Source: Indolivaga macrotermitis (lineage in GTDB: Bacteria; Bacteroidota; Bacteroidia; Bacteroidales; Dysgonomonadaceae). From it: a stretch of 64,000 bases of DNA. Position numbers and translations under genes: made by a program. Shown here piece by piece: positions 49,212 through 59,762 of this stretch. The DNA is taken from assembly GCF_900128985.1 (NCBI RefSeq), contig NZ_FQUC01000013.1, positions 60,339-124,338 of the forward strand, given 5' to 3'. The notes beneath the pieces were generated by a model. It worked only from the letters and a program-made list of their open reading frames with translations, was not told where the DNA came from and made no database searches. How positions within the stretch are numbered: the stretch's first letter is position 1; every line of letters starts with the position of its first letter.

Positions 49212-49625
49212 ATGGATATATTCAAAACCAAATTAATCGCATATACAATTGCTTTCGGTCTTTTAATTAGTGGATGTATCGGTGTCGGGTTATATTATTT
49301 TTTCCCTACTCTTATCAATTGGGATTGGTATGTGGGAATAGCCCTTTTCTTTCTGATATTTGAAGTTGGGATCATGCTCTTTGTGAACAATGCCAGCGAG
49401 AAAAAAGACAAAAAGCAGATGGTTAATATATATATGTTGACTAAGGTGGTAAAAATATTAGCAGCACTTGTCGTGATAGGTATTTTTGCCTTTTATGATA
49501 AAGAGAATTTAAAAGGATTTGTCGCTGTTTTTATATTATTATATCTATTATATCTGGTTGCCGAAACATCTCTCTTCGTTAAGATAGAGAAGCATATCAA
49601 AGAAAAAAAAAGTAAAGATGAATAG
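49212..49625 (+). CDS. AtpI-like membrane protein of the ATP synthase operon
   Basis: 137 residues with four hydrophobic helices (IAYTIAFGLLISGCIGVGLYYFF, WYVGIALFFLIFEVGIMLFV, VVKILAALVVIGIFAFY and LKGFVAVFILLYLLYLVAETSLFV) and a Lys-rich C-terminus. Sequence similarity to E. coli AtpI is not evident, but the position (before atpB) and topology are those of the conserved Bacteroidota gene at this place. It may aid c-ring assembly. Overlaps atpB by 8 bases. Confidence 0.75.
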   Translation: MDIFKTKLIAYTIAFGLLISGCIGVGLYYFFPTLINWDWYVGIALFFLIFEVGIMLFVNNASEKKDKKQMVNIYMLTKVVKILAALVVIGIFAFYDKENLKGFVAVFILLYLLYLVAETSLFVKIEKHIKEKKSKDE

Positions 49626-50706
49626 TCGGTTAAAATACATATTGGCATTTATATGCATATTCGTACTAGGCGTTGCACCAACATTCGCATCTTCGACAGA
49701 AAGTTCAGAAGATGTCAATGTAAAGGAGCTGATCCTCGATCACGTTGCAGATGCATACGAAGGGCATATTAATATACTCGGGCTAAATGCCACAATTCCG
49801 CTTCCGATAATAGTAAAGGGCGAAAATAGTGGATGGCAAATATTCATGTCTTCTAACTTTCATCATGGAACAGCCGAACACAATGGCTTTTACATAGCAT
49901 CTTCCGGAGATTATAGAGGAAAGATTGTTGAGAAGAATCAAGCAGGAGAAGAAGTTCGCCCTTGGGATTTTTCAATTACAAAAAATACTTTAGGATTACT
50001 TTTGAGTAGTGTGCTCCTTATTGTTATAATCCTATCGATGGCCAGTTGGTATAAAAAACATTCGAAAGAGGATGATCCCAAAGTTCCCAAAGGCTTCTTC
50101 GGTTTTATGGAACTCTTTATAATGAATGTCAACGATGATATTATCAAACCTTGTGTTGGAAAGAATTATAAGAAATTCGCACCTTATTTGCTGACTGCCT
50201 TTTTCTTTATATTCATCAACAATATTATGGGTTTGATTCCGATATTTCCTTTCGGAGCAAATGTCACAGGTAATATTGCAGTTACATTAGTCTTGGCATT
50301 GTTTACTATGGTTATAGTAAATGTATTCGGCACAAAGGAATATTGGAAAGAAATCTTTTGGCCGGAAGTTCCAACCTGGTTAAAAGTACCAATTCCCATT
50401 ATGCCGGCTATTGAAGTAGTAGGTATACTTACCAAGCCGTTTGCGTTGATGATTCGTCTTTTTGCCAATATACTTGCAGGACACTCTATAGTATTGGGAC
50501 TGGTATGTCTTATCTTTGTTACAGTACAATTGGGGACTGCTATTAATACATCTATGACTATTGTATCGGTAGTACTGACAATATTTATCGATCTTGTAGA
50601 AATACTAGTGGCATATATTCAGGCTTATGTATTTACTATGTTATCGGCTGTATTTATAGGATTGGCACAAGTGGAACCGCATCATAGCCATGCAGAAAAG
50701 CATTAA
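49618..50706 (+). CDS. atpB: ATP synthase F0 subunit a
   Basis: 362 residues, longer than in E. coli (about 270) because of an N-terminal signal peptide (LAFICIFVLGVAPTFAS) and about 120 extra periplasmic residues, as in other Bacteroidota. The ion channel part has the essential Arg in KPFALMIRLFANILAGHSIVLG and the last helices AYVFTMLSAVFIGLAQ. It forms the stator half-channels next to the c-ring. Confidence 0.96.
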   Translation: MNSRLKYILAFICIFVLGVAPTFASSTESSEDVNVKELILDHVADAYEGHINILGLNATIPLPIIVKGENSGWQIFMSSNFHHGTAEHNGFYIASSGDYRGKIVEKNQAGEEVRPWDFSITKNTLGLLLSSVLLIVIILSMASWYKKHSKEDDPKVPKGFFGFMELFIMNVNDDIIKPCVGKNYKKFAPYLLTAFFFIFINNIMGLIPIFPFGANVTGNIAVTLVLALFTMVIVNVFGTKEYWKEIFWPEVPTWLKVPIPIMPAIEVVGILTKPFALMIRLFANILAGHSIVLGLVCLIFVTVQLGTAINTSMTIVSVVLTIFIDLVEILVAYIQAYVFTMLSAVFIGLAQVEPHHSHAEKH

Positions 50707-50772
50707 TATTAATTCCAGAATTGACTTGTTTATTGGATGGTAAACTGTAAGCTATTTGGTATATATAATAAC

Positions 50773-51468
50773 ATGAAGAAATTGAAAATTTCATTATTGA
50801 CTTTTATATTGATGTGTTTTGTTACAAATATGTCAGCTCAGACCAATAATTTTCAATTTGGGGTAAAGGCCGGTTTAAATCTGTCAAACGCCTCAGTCAA
50901 CGATGCTAGTGAAAGCAATGCCAGATTAGGATTTCATGCCGGAGTTACAGTAGACTATACTCTTCCAATGAATTTTATGATTCAATCAGGACTCCTTTTC
51001 TCAGTAAAAGGTTCTAAACAAGAAAAACTGAATGGAAGCGACTGGATTCCAAACAGCCCTGATATGACTCATACATTTAGCCAATTGTATCTGGAAGTTC
51101 CATTATATGGAGCATACAGGTTGGTGACAGCTTCCGATCTGAGCCTTGTCTTCGGAGCAGGCCCTTATCTCGGATATGGAATAGGCGGAAAGACTAAACA
51201 GAAGTTTAATAATAGTACTGATAATACCGAATATAAATGGGATACATTTGGTGACGGTGTTTATGACAATAGTCGTGATCATCTCAAAGGTGAAACCTTA
51301 AACCGGTTCGATTTTGGCGCAGGTGTAAAACTAGCCCTTGAGTATCGTAGATATACCTTTGATGTAGGCGTTACCTCAAGTATTATTAATATAGCAAACC
51401 ACGATAATTATAAAGATATGAGATATCGGAATCTCAATGCAAGTTTTTCATTGGGTTATAAATTTTAA
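50773..51468 (+). CDS. PorT-like outer-membrane barrel encoded inside the ATP synthase operon
   Basis: 231 residues from the ATG at 50773, which begins MKKLKISLLTFILMCFVTNMSAQ (signal peptide); an upstream in-frame ATG is less likely. The mature part is a beta-barrel of the small outer-membrane type (FQFGVKAGLNLSNASV, FMIQSGLLFSVKG, LVFGAGPYLGYGIGG, ASFSLGYKF with terminal Phe). It lies between atpB (66 bases) and atpE (45 bases) on the same strand and has no relation to F0 in sequence. No separate promoter or terminator is evident. The protein at 4837-5442 belongs to the same broad family. Confidence 0.85.
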   Translation: MKKLKISLLTFILMCFVTNMSAQTNNFQFGVKAGLNLSNASVNDASESNARLGFHAGVTVDYTLPMNFMIQSGLLFSVKGSKQEKLNGSDWIPNSPDMTHTFSQLYLEVPLYGAYRLVTASDLSLVFGAGPYLGYGIGGKTKQKFNNSTDNTEYKWDTFGDGVYDNSRDHLKGETLNRFDFGAGVKLALEYRRYTFDVGVTSSIINIANHDNYKDMRYRNLNASFSLGYKF

Positions 51469-51495
51469 TATTAACTTAAGAAACAAAATAAATAA

Positions 51496-51768
<273 letters not shown>

Positions 51769-51788
51769 AAAATTAAAATCAATAAATT

Positions 51789-52286
51789 ATGCTTTTACAA
51801 CCTGAAGCCGGTCTTTTATTTTGGATGCTTCTGTCATTCGGTATCGTGTTCTTCGTATTGGCGAAGTTCGGATTTCCGGTGATAACAAAGATGGTCGAAA
51901 ACCGCAATGCGTATATCGAGAAATCTTTGGATGCAGCCAAAGAAGCCAATAGCCAATTGGCTCACATAAAAGAAGAGAGCGAAGCCATATTGGCCACAGC
52001 CCGTGATGAGCAGGTGAAAATCTTAAAAGATGCTGAAAGCACCAGAAACCGTATAATTAGCGAAGCCAAAGAACAAGCTCGCGCGGAAGGTCAGAAAGAA
52101 CTGGACGAACTTAGAAAACAAATTCAACGCGAAAAAGAAGATGCAATCAAAGACATACGCCGTCAGGTTGCTCTGCTTTCGGTTGATATTGCCGAAAAAG
52201 TAATCCGTAACAACCTGAGCGACGAAAAAGAACAAATGGCTATGATAGATAGGCTGATTGACGAAACTATGGTATCTAAATCTTAA
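51789..52286 (+). CDS. atpF: ATP synthase F0 subunit b
   Basis: 165 residues: a single N-terminal helix in the membrane ([23 protein letters not shown]) and a long charged coiled helix (about 40-150) that forms the peripheral stalk. Lies 20 bases after atpE. Confidence 0.95.
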   Translation: MLLQPEAGLLFWMLLSFGIVFFVLAKFGFPVITKMVENRNAYIEKSLDAAKEANSQLAHIKEESEAILATARDEQVKILKDAESTRNRIISEAKEQARAEGQKELDELRKQIQREKEDAIKDIRRQVALLSVDIAEKVIRNNLSDEKEQMAMIDRLIDETMVSKS

Positions 52287-52291
52287 CGAAT

Positions 52292-52846
52292 ATGAATTCA
52301 GGAATGGTGTCTAAGCGTTATGCACGTGCTCTGTTTAACTATGCTTTAAAGAATAAAGTAGAGGATGTGATTTATGCCGAAATGAAAAAGCTTTCGGAAA
52401 GCTTTTCCATTCAACGCAATTTCAGGGCAACACTAGATAATCCTATACTGAGTAAAAAAGACAAATTTGAGTTGATCAAAGCGGCCGGCGGCGGTTCGGT
52501 CAGTCAGGAATATATCCGGTTTATAGAATTAGTATTGCATCAGAAGAGAGAAAAACATCTGCAAACAATCAGTCTGGGATATTTAGACTTATATAGGAAT
52601 TATAAAAACATAAGTATCGGTAAACTGGTAACAGCTTGTCCTGTGGATAAAGCAACTGTCGAAAAGATCAAACAGTTGGTTCTTCTAAAGAAGACCGGAA
52701 CTGTAGACTTCGAAACAAAAGTTGACCCCAGTATTCAAGGCGGCTTTGTTTTATACATTGATACTTATCGTTTAGACGCAAGTGTTGCTTCGCAACTGAG
52801 ACGTATAAAGGATCAGTTATTGAGCAAAAATAAAAAAGTAGCATAG
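52292..52846 (+). CDS. atpH: ATP synthase F1 subunit delta
   Basis: 184 residues: helical N-terminal domain (VSKRYARALFNYALKNK) and C-terminal part with VDPSIQGGFVLYIDTYRLDASVASQLRRI, the family signature. It joins the b-stalk to the F1 head. Five bases after atpF. Confidence 0.95.
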   Translation: MNSGMVSKRYARALFNYALKNKVEDVIYAEMKKLSESFSIQRNFRATLDNPILSKKDKFELIKAAGGGSVSQEYIRFIELVLHQKREKHLQTISLGYLDLYRNYKNISIGKLVTACPVDKATVEKIKQLVLLKKTGTVDFETKVDPSIQGGFVLYIDTYRLDASVASQLRRIKDQLLSKNKKVA

Positions 52847-52891
52847 TTTCCTTTTTTATCAGGGAAACGCCTTATTAATAGAAGGAATAGT

Positions 52892-54478
52892 ATGTCTGAA
52901 AATATAAAAGCGAGCGAAGTTTCTGACGTGTTACAGATGCAATTGAGCGGCATTGATAGCCGTGTTCAATTCGACGAAGTAGGAGTTGTGCTTTCAGTAG
53001 GTGATGGCGTGGCTCGTATTTATGGTCTGAACAATGCAGAAGCAAATGAATTATTAGAGTTCGATAATGGAGTGAGAGCCGTTGTGATGAACTTGGAAGA
53101 AGACAACGTAGGTGCTGTACTTCTTGGATCGAGCAGTCTCGTGAAAGAAGGTTATAATGTAAAACGTACCGGTAAAATCGCTTCAATAAATGTTGGAGAA
53201 GGATTATTAGGACGGGTTATCACCCCGTTAGGAGAACCTATTGATGGAAAAGGTGATATTTCCGGCGAATTACTGGAAATGCCTTTGGAGAGAAAGGCTC
53301 CCGGTGTTATATACCGTCAACCCGTAACTCAGCCATTACAAACAGGACTTAAAGCAATTGATGCTATGATTCCTATCGGTAGAGGGCAACGTGAGTTGAT
53401 TATCGGTGACCGCCAAACAGGAAAAACAGCTATTGCTATTGATACTATTATCAGTCAGCGGGCTAACTATCTGGCAGGAGACCCCGTATATTGTATTTAT
53501 GTGGCAATCGGCCAAAAAGCTTCTTCGGTAGCTAATATTGTAGATACTTTAAAAGAAAAAGGAGCTTTAGATTATACTATTATAGTATCGGCAACAGCTG
53601 CCGAACCTGCAGCTCTTCAATATTTTGGGGCATTTGCCGGTGCTGCAATCGGTGAATATTTCCGCGATACAGGCCGTCATGCGCTTGTTGTATACGATGA
53701 CTTGTCTAAACAGGCTGTCGCATATCGTGAAGTGTCTTTGCTGTTGAAACGTCCTCCGGGCCGTGAAGCATATCCGGGAGATATTTTCTATCTGCATTCG
53801 CGCTTATTAGAGCGTGCAGCTAAAATTATCAGCCAACAAGAAATTGCCGAGCAAATGAACGATTTACCTGAAAGTTTGAAAGGTAAAGTAAAGGGAGGCG
53901 GTTCGCTTACCGCTTTACCAATTATCGAAACTCAGGCTGGGGACGTATCTGCATACATCCCAACAAACGTTATCTCAATTACAGACGGACAGATATTCCT
54001 TGATATTGACTTGTTCAACTCTGGATCGCGTCCGGCTATTGATGTTGGTATTTCTGTATCCCGTGTAGGAGGTAGTGCCCAAACAAAAGCGATGAAAAAA
54101 GTGGCCGGTACTCTAAAAATAGACCAGGCACAATTCCGCGAATTGGAAGCATTTACCAAATTCGGTGGTGATATGGATCCTGTTACTGCTCTTACAATCG
54201 ACAAAGGACAAAAGAATGCTGAGCTGTTGGTTCAACCTCAATATTCTCCGGTACCTGTCGAAAAACAGATTGCTGTATTGTACTGTGGAACAAACGGGCT
54301 CCTGAAAAATGTACCTATCGACAAAGTGCATGAGTTTGAATCAGATTTCTTACAGATACTGGAAACACAGTATCGCGAGTCAGTATTGGACCAATTGCAA
54401 AAAGGGATTATTAATGATGATGTAACTGATATTATCCGGAAAGTTGCTGACGAAATTTCCGGTAGATATAAAAAATAA
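52892..54478 (+). CDS. atpA: ATP synthase F1 subunit alpha
   Basis: 528 residues. P-loop [48 protein letters not shown] and [32 protein letters not shown] all fit. This is the non-catalytic nucleotide-binding subunit. It is 45 bases after atpH, and atpG follows after 7 bases. Confidence 0.98.
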   Translation: MSENIKASEVSDVLQMQLSGIDSRVQFDEVGVVLSVGDGVARIYGLNNAEANELLEFDNGVRAVVMNLEEDNVGAVLLGSSSLVKEGYNVKRTGKIASINVGEGLLGRVITPLGEPIDGKGDISGELLEMPLERKAPGVIYRQPVTQPLQTGLKAIDAMIPIGRGQRELIIGDRQTGKTAIAIDTIISQRANYLAGDPVYCIYVAIGQKASSVANIVDTLKEKGALDYTIIVSATAAEPAALQYFGAFAGAAIGEYFRDTGRHALVVYDDLSKQAVAYREVSLLLKRPPGREAYPGDIFYLHSRLLERAAKIISQQEIAEQMNDLPESLKGKVKGGGSLTALPIIETQAGDVSAYIPTNVISITDGQIFLDIDLFNSGSRPAIDVGISVSRVGGSAQTKAMKKVAGTLKIDQAQFRELEAFTKFGGDMDPVTALTIDKGQKNAELLVQPQYSPVPVEKQIAVLYCGTNGLLKNVPIDKVHEFESDFLQILETQYRESVLDQLQKGIINDDVTDIIRKVADEISGRYKK

Positions 54479-54485
54479 TTGAGAT

Positions 54486-55388
54486 ATGGCATCTTTGAAA
54501 GAAGTTAAAGACAGGATAGATTCGGTTAAAAGTACGAAGAAAATTACTTCGGCTATGAAGATGATCGCATCTGCAAAGGTGCGTAAGTCTCAGCAGGCCA
54601 TCGCAGCCTTTCTTCCCTACTCTATCAAGTTAAATGAGATTCTGACAAATCTATTAGCTTCTGACAGTAGTTTTGATTCTCCATATGCTCAGGAGAGGGA
54701 GAATAAGAAAGTTGCAATCGTGGCTTTCTCATCTAACTCGAGTTTATGTGGAGGGTTTAATGCCAACATACTGAAAGAACTTGCTTCTACTGTGGCAGAA
54801 TATACTCAAATAGTAGGTAGGCAAAATATTAGTGTATACCCTATTGGTAAAAAAGTATATGATTTTGCTAATAAATCGGGATTTTCTGTGGTACAGGATC
54901 TAACCTTTCAGGAGATGGCAGACAAGCCTGCATTTCAACTTACTCTCAATCTATCTAAAGACCTAATTCAGAAATTCCTTTCAGGAGAAATCGACCGGAT
55001 CATATTAATTTATACACACTTCAAATCGATGGGTGTACAAGAAATTACTAATAAAGTATATTTACCGTTCGACTTGATAGGAGCTCAGGAAAAAGCTTTG
55101 GAAGAATCTTCCGATAAAAAATCAACAGCAACTGATTACATATTGGAACCTTCTAAAGAAGTACTGCTTGCGCATCTGATCCCAAAAGTTTTATCATCCA
55201 ACCTATTTGCAGCATTACTCGATTCGAATGCATCAGAAAATGCAGCCCGGAGTTTAGCTATGCAAATAGCAACTGATAATGCGGAACAATTGGTTACAGA
55301 CCTGACTATCGAATATAATAAGAGCCGTCAGGCAGCTATCACTAATGAACTTTTGGATATTATTGGAGGAGCATCTGCTTTGAGCTGA
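54486..55388 (+). CDS. atpG: ATP synthase F1 subunit gamma
   Basis: 300 residues. The N-terminal helix KEVKDRIDSVKSTKKITSAMKMIASAKVRKSQ and the C-terminal helix with IEYNKSRQAAITNELLDIIGGASAL are the two parts of the rotating shaft. It is the last gene of the operon and is followed by a terminator. Confidence 0.97.
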   Translation: MASLKEVKDRIDSVKSTKKITSAMKMIASAKVRKSQQAIAAFLPYSIKLNEILTNLLASDSSFDSPYAQERENKKVAIVAFSSNSSLCGGFNANILKELASTVAEYTQIVGRQNISVYPIGKKVYDFANKSGFSVVQDLTFQEMADKPAFQLTLNLSKDLIQKFLSGEIDRIILIYTHFKSMGVQEITNKVYLPFDLIGAQEKALEESSDKKSTATDYILEPSKEVLLAHLIPKVLSSNLFAALLDSNASENAARSLAMQIATDNAEQLVTDLTIEYNKSRQAAITNELLDIIGGASALS

Positions 55389-55418
55389 TAAATGAATATT
55401 ATTTTTTGATAAATATTG

Positions 55419-55457
55419 AAACAGGACTAGCTCAAAAACTAGTCCTGTTTTTTTTTC
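55419..55457 (+). terminator. terminator of the ATP synthase operon
   Basis: AAACAGGACTAG and CTAGTCCTGTTT form a perfect 12-bp stem with an 8-base loop, followed by a run of T to 55456. Confidence 0.92.
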
Positions 55458-55548
55458 TCATTGAAATAAAAATAGAGCCCACATCTTTTAGAAAGATATG
55501 GGTTGTTCATTATATTTATTTTAACACATTCTATTTTCCTTTGTATAG

Positions 55549-56046
55549 ATGGAAACAACACTTACTGTAAAAGCAAAAACTAAGACTACATTAATATATA
55601 CGGATAGAGAGAAGGTTTTTCTCTACTTCTATTTATTAATGATGCTTAACTTCGGCATATTTTATGTTATGGATTACTTTTTCAAAATCCTTTACCCTTA
55701 CCAACTACCACCAGAATCATTTTATGAAGAAGTACTTAGAACTGTTATTATCGCACCTATCAAAGAGACTTTTATGTTTCTAACTATACCTCATCTTATA
55801 ATTAATCGTATAGTGGAAATTAATATTTTTTTGGTTCTCATCTTTGTGGCCACAATATTTAGTCTGGCACATCACACTCAATACGATATTTGCCAATTTT
55901 TTTACTTTTTCATTGCGGGCTCTATTATGTGGTATTATTATACAAAAACATATAACAATAGTTCTATATCTTATGCTATAATAGTTTCAATACTTCTACA
56001 TTCTATGTTTAATTTAACCCTAACAATATTAGGCCTTTTTGAATAA
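55549..56046 (+). CDS. CPBP-family membrane protease paired with a GG-leader peptide
   Basis: 165 residues, about four to five hydrophobic segments. Three CPBP-type motifs can be read: APIKETFMFLTIPHLI (motif 1, with Glu but not the usual second Glu and Arg), IFSLAHHTQYD (motif 2) and LLHSMFNLTL (motif 3, His and Asn). It is shorter than the CPBP protein at 3930. The gene is only 21 bases from a small gene for a double-glycine peptide, which suggests a role in its maturation, export or immunity. Its leader contains a small hairpin (55478-55503, CCCACATCTTT/AAAGATATGGG). The missing second Glu leaves activity uncertain. Confidence 0.65.
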   Translation: METTLTVKAKTKTTLIYTDREKVFLYFYLLMMLNFGIFYVMDYFFKILYPYQLPPESFYEEVLRTVIIAPIKETFMFLTIPHLIINRIVEINIFLVLIFVATIFSLAHHTQYDICQFFYFFIAGSIMWYYYTKTYNNSSISYAIIVSILLHSMFNLTLTILGLFE

Positions 56047-56067
56047 CACATTCAAAAAACTACATTT

Positions 56068-56211
56068 ATGAAAACAAACTTCAAACAACTTAAGACAAAA
56101 GAAATGAATAAAGTGCAAGGTGGAGCATGTGCAACAAGCAGAGTCGCATTAGGAACCCGTTACGGTAATGCTCGAGGCGATATGAAATTTGAAGCTTTAA
56201 AGCATAAATAA
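56068..56211 (+). CDS. small peptide with double-glycine leader (bacteriocin or pheromone precursor candidate)
   Basis: 47 residues, too short for most gene finders. The leader MKTNFKQLKTKEMNKVQGG fits the classical double-glycine consensus counted back from the cut: Leu at -12, Glu at -8, a hydrophobic Met at -7, Val at -4 and Gly-Gly at -2/-1. Cleavage would free a 28-residue peptide that starts ACATSRVALG, has one Cys, and is rich in Arg, Lys and Gly, so it is cationic. It lies directly after the CPBP gene and before a perfect terminator, making a two-gene unit. No C39 peptidase transporter or modification enzyme was seen nearby. Bacteriocin, signal peptide and unmodified RiPP precursor are all possible. 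Confidence 0.7.
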   Translation: MKTNFKQLKTKEMNKVQGGACATSRVALGTRYGNARGDMKFEALKHK

Positions 56212-56215
56212 AATA

Positions 56216-56252
56216 AAAAGAGAGCTATTAAATTAATAGCTCTCTTTTCTAT
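56216..56252. terminator. terminator after the GG-leader peptide gene
   Basis: AAAAGAGAGCTATTAA and TTAATAGCTCTCTTTT form a perfect 16-bp stem with one base between. It separates the peptide cassette from the convergent gapA gene and can act in both directions. Confidence 0.88.
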
Positions 56253-56274
56253 CATTAGGATATATATTTTTAAA

Positions 56275-57285
<1,011 letters not shown>

Positions 57286-57354
57286 TTATTTTTATTGGTT
57301 AAAAAAATTATTTATTATCAAAGTTGATTCAACATCTAAATTTTAAACCTATCA

Positions 57355-57373
57355 GATTATCATTTTGATAATC
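57355..57373. promoter_or_regulatory. dyad upstream of gapA
   Basis: GATTATCA-TTT-TGATAATC, an 8-bp perfect dyad 76-94 bases before the gapA start. It may be an operator or a leader hairpin. The other bases of the gapA leader and the stretch to 57576 hold no recognisable gene. Confidence 0.3.
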
Positions 57374-57576
57374 ATGTGATCTTGTTTTTAGGCTTTACAA
57401 AATTACTAAAAAAAAATATCTTTAACGAATAATTGGCAACGTATTTTATATACTTGGAGGCCGACTTTTAGTTGTTTCTTTTGAGTGCAAATGCAGGTAT
57501 TTCATTCTGTTAACTGCGGTTGGCAAATTCGATAAAAACAATCCTGCATATATGACAATTAGCTATAAATGTATTA

Positions 57577-58443
57577 TCAATTAACTCTTACTACTTCCAT
57601 AAGCATTACAGAGACATTACCGGGTAGCCCGTTAGAGCCGGCTGTATCTACACCAAATATCATCTTATAGCCGGTATTTATTGAACTTTCGCTAACCAGC
57701 GACAAAAATGAAACCTCAAAAGGGGCTATGTGTCCTGTGTCTAATCCCCCGGGAATAATAACCTCTGCAGAATAAACAGTAGCACCGGATGTTACAGAAA
57801 CAATATTTACCGTAAAATAGCGGGTATCCGCTGGAGGATTATTCCCCATCATATAGTTAAAATCCAATCTAAAAATACTAGCACTCCCTAATACCTGATT
57901 GTTCAATAAACAGGCACCACTATCTCCTCCGCTATCATCTGTTATTACATCCGAAGGTTCGCTTGACGGAGGGACCCATACCCCTGTTGCATATGTGGGA
58001 TTAATAGTTACTCCGGCATTTTGCATCAATAATCCGTATGATTGTCTTCCTTGCAATGTGATATATCCCGACTGATTAATAGCTATCTTAACTCCGGATA
58101 TAGAACCTCTGGATGAAGAAGTTTGGTCATTAGATGCAACCAGATGTATCCATTATGTACCATCATATGTATATACCCCCTGTGGACGGACCACGCTTTG
58201 TCCATTTACAGTTTCGGTAAATCCATCGGGTTCATAGATCATTAAACCTGTTGCTGGATCTTCGATAGTTGTTACGTCTGTTATAGACGTCAAATTTACG
58301 CGGGGAGGAAGAAATCCTTTATTCGTAGTATTAATATCCAATGCTGATGACTTATCCGGATTGTCTGTATTTATACCAACAATTTGCGCAGTAAGTAACC
58401 TTACTGAGGCGACAAATAATACAACTACTACAATTCTTTTCAT
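57577..58443 (-). pseudogene. secreted protein of the GIN-x-D head family, interrupted by a stop
   Basis: Starts at 58443 with a signal peptide (MKRIVVVVLFVASVRLLTAQ), then IVGINTDNPDKSSALDINTT and GFLPPRVNLTSI, the same head seen in the proteins at 42473 and 44059. At 58153-58155 an in-frame TAA stands in VYTYDGT-stop-WIHLVASND, where Lys, Glu or Gln would fit. The same frame then continues to 57577 without further damage (INQSGYITLQGRQSYGLLMQ...VMLMEVVRVN). So a single nonsense change breaks a gene of 288 codons. Alternative: two genes, but no start or spacing supports this. Confidence 0.75.
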
Positions 58444-58674
58444 CTTTAATTCAAAAATTTATCCTTTACTCTACTTTATTCAAAAGTGGCACTAATTATC
58501 CAACATATGCAAATACAGGTATTAATCTAAGAAATTAACACATATTCATTTAAGCTAACACTCACCACTTTAATAACAATAAAAAGAACAACAAGAATAT
58601 CATATTTGTTCGTTAAAATTAAAGACAATAACAATTAAAAGACAAAAAAGAGTGACTAACCACTAATATTAGCT

Positions 58675-59652
58675 TTATTTTACTAAAAAAGACAATATCA
58701 CATTAACAATTCTATTAAAATACAAGAGAGCCAGATCCTTTATTGTAGGCTGTTTCAGAACCTGTCCCTGATTATCTATTTTAAAAGGCTCCTCCTTCTT
58801 CACGCCCCATATATATTCGGCTAAATCGGGCGAATCAATAAACGGATTCCTATTTTCTTGTATCTGATACACAGCATTATTCCGTTCTATTTCTTTTTCA
58901 CTTACAGGATCATTTCGATGCCATTTTAATAACATTTCCAATGCCCATGGCTGAAATCCGGGATAAGGTCCCTGGCTAAGCATTGTTTTTAATCCATCCG
59001 TACGCCAGTCATAACTATAATCCTCGTAACAAGTTACCATATAGAAATAAACCCGGGCAAAATCGCCTTTATATTCGTCTGCCGGTTCAAACACCTGTCC
59101 ACGATAACCCAAGGGATAAGTATTCGTCCCTACTTTAGAAACACCATTATCAAATCTAGCTATCCCGACTTCACCTAAAGGCAGATTACTTTTAGCCTGA
59201 TTTGCATTATAATCGGAAGGAAACAAATTAAACAAATCGCCATTAGCATCGTATGACGAATAACTGGCGCTTTTTCCCCACCAACTGCGCGGCATACAAT
59301 GCTCGCGGCTTTGTTTCGACCCGTCTACATACTTATTGTGCTTTTCGGAAGAATACATATCCCAGTAATAACCATCGGGATGCCAATCGGTCTTTATGAA
59401 ATAATTGTCCCACCAATAACGGGCGGTTGTATTCTGATCAAAATTCAGATATTTGTGTTTTCGTATCAGATCATGCATAGCCGTTTTCAGAGCAGGGCCA
59501 GTCAAGCCGTCTTGGTTTTTATAATAATCAACCTGAATATCCTTGACAAAATATAAAGTGACAATAGTAACAACTGAGAACAGTAATAAAAATTTCTTTT
59601 TAAGACTACCTCCTTTTTTTTTCGACCGTTTTTTCTTCCTCTTTTTTGCCAC
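58675..59652 (-). CDS. endonuclease I family protein
   Basis: 325 residues from the GTG at 59652 (VAKKRKKKRSKKKGG...); a TTG five codons further up is also open. The N-terminus is strongly basic with one hydrophobic anchor (FLLLFSVVTIVTLYFVKDI), so the protein is probably exported and membrane-tethered or cleaved. The endonuclease I core is clear: REHCMPRSWWGKSASY with the catalytic His, LFNLFPSDYNANQAKSNLPLG, and FARVYFYMVTCY. It would cut double-stranded DNA in the periplasm or outside. Single gene upstream of the broken secreted gene. Confidence 0.88.
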   Translation of the reverse strand: MAKKRKKKRSKKKGGSLKKKFLLLFSVVTIVTLYFVKDIQVDYYKNQDGLTGPALKTAMHDLIRKHKYLNFDQNTTARYWWDNYFIKTDWHPDGYYWDMYSSEKHNKYVDGSKQSREHCMPRSWWGKSASYSSYDANGDLFNLFPSDYNANQAKSNLPLGEVGIARFDNGVSKVGTNTYPLGYRGQVFEPADEYKGDFARVYFYMVTCYEDYSYDWRTDGLKTMLSQGPYPGFQPWALEMLLKWHRNDPVSEKEIERNNAVYQIQENRNPFIDSPDLAEYIWGVKKEEPFKIDNQGQVLKQPTIKDLALLYFNRIVNVILSFLVK

Positions 59653-59762
59653 TCGTATCCAATTCAATTAATTTATAAACTATTTCTTCATAGTATAGAT
59701 AAAATAAAGAAAGCGCTATGACCAAAGGAGGCCGCAGCGCTTTTACTATTTTTCAGATTGAG

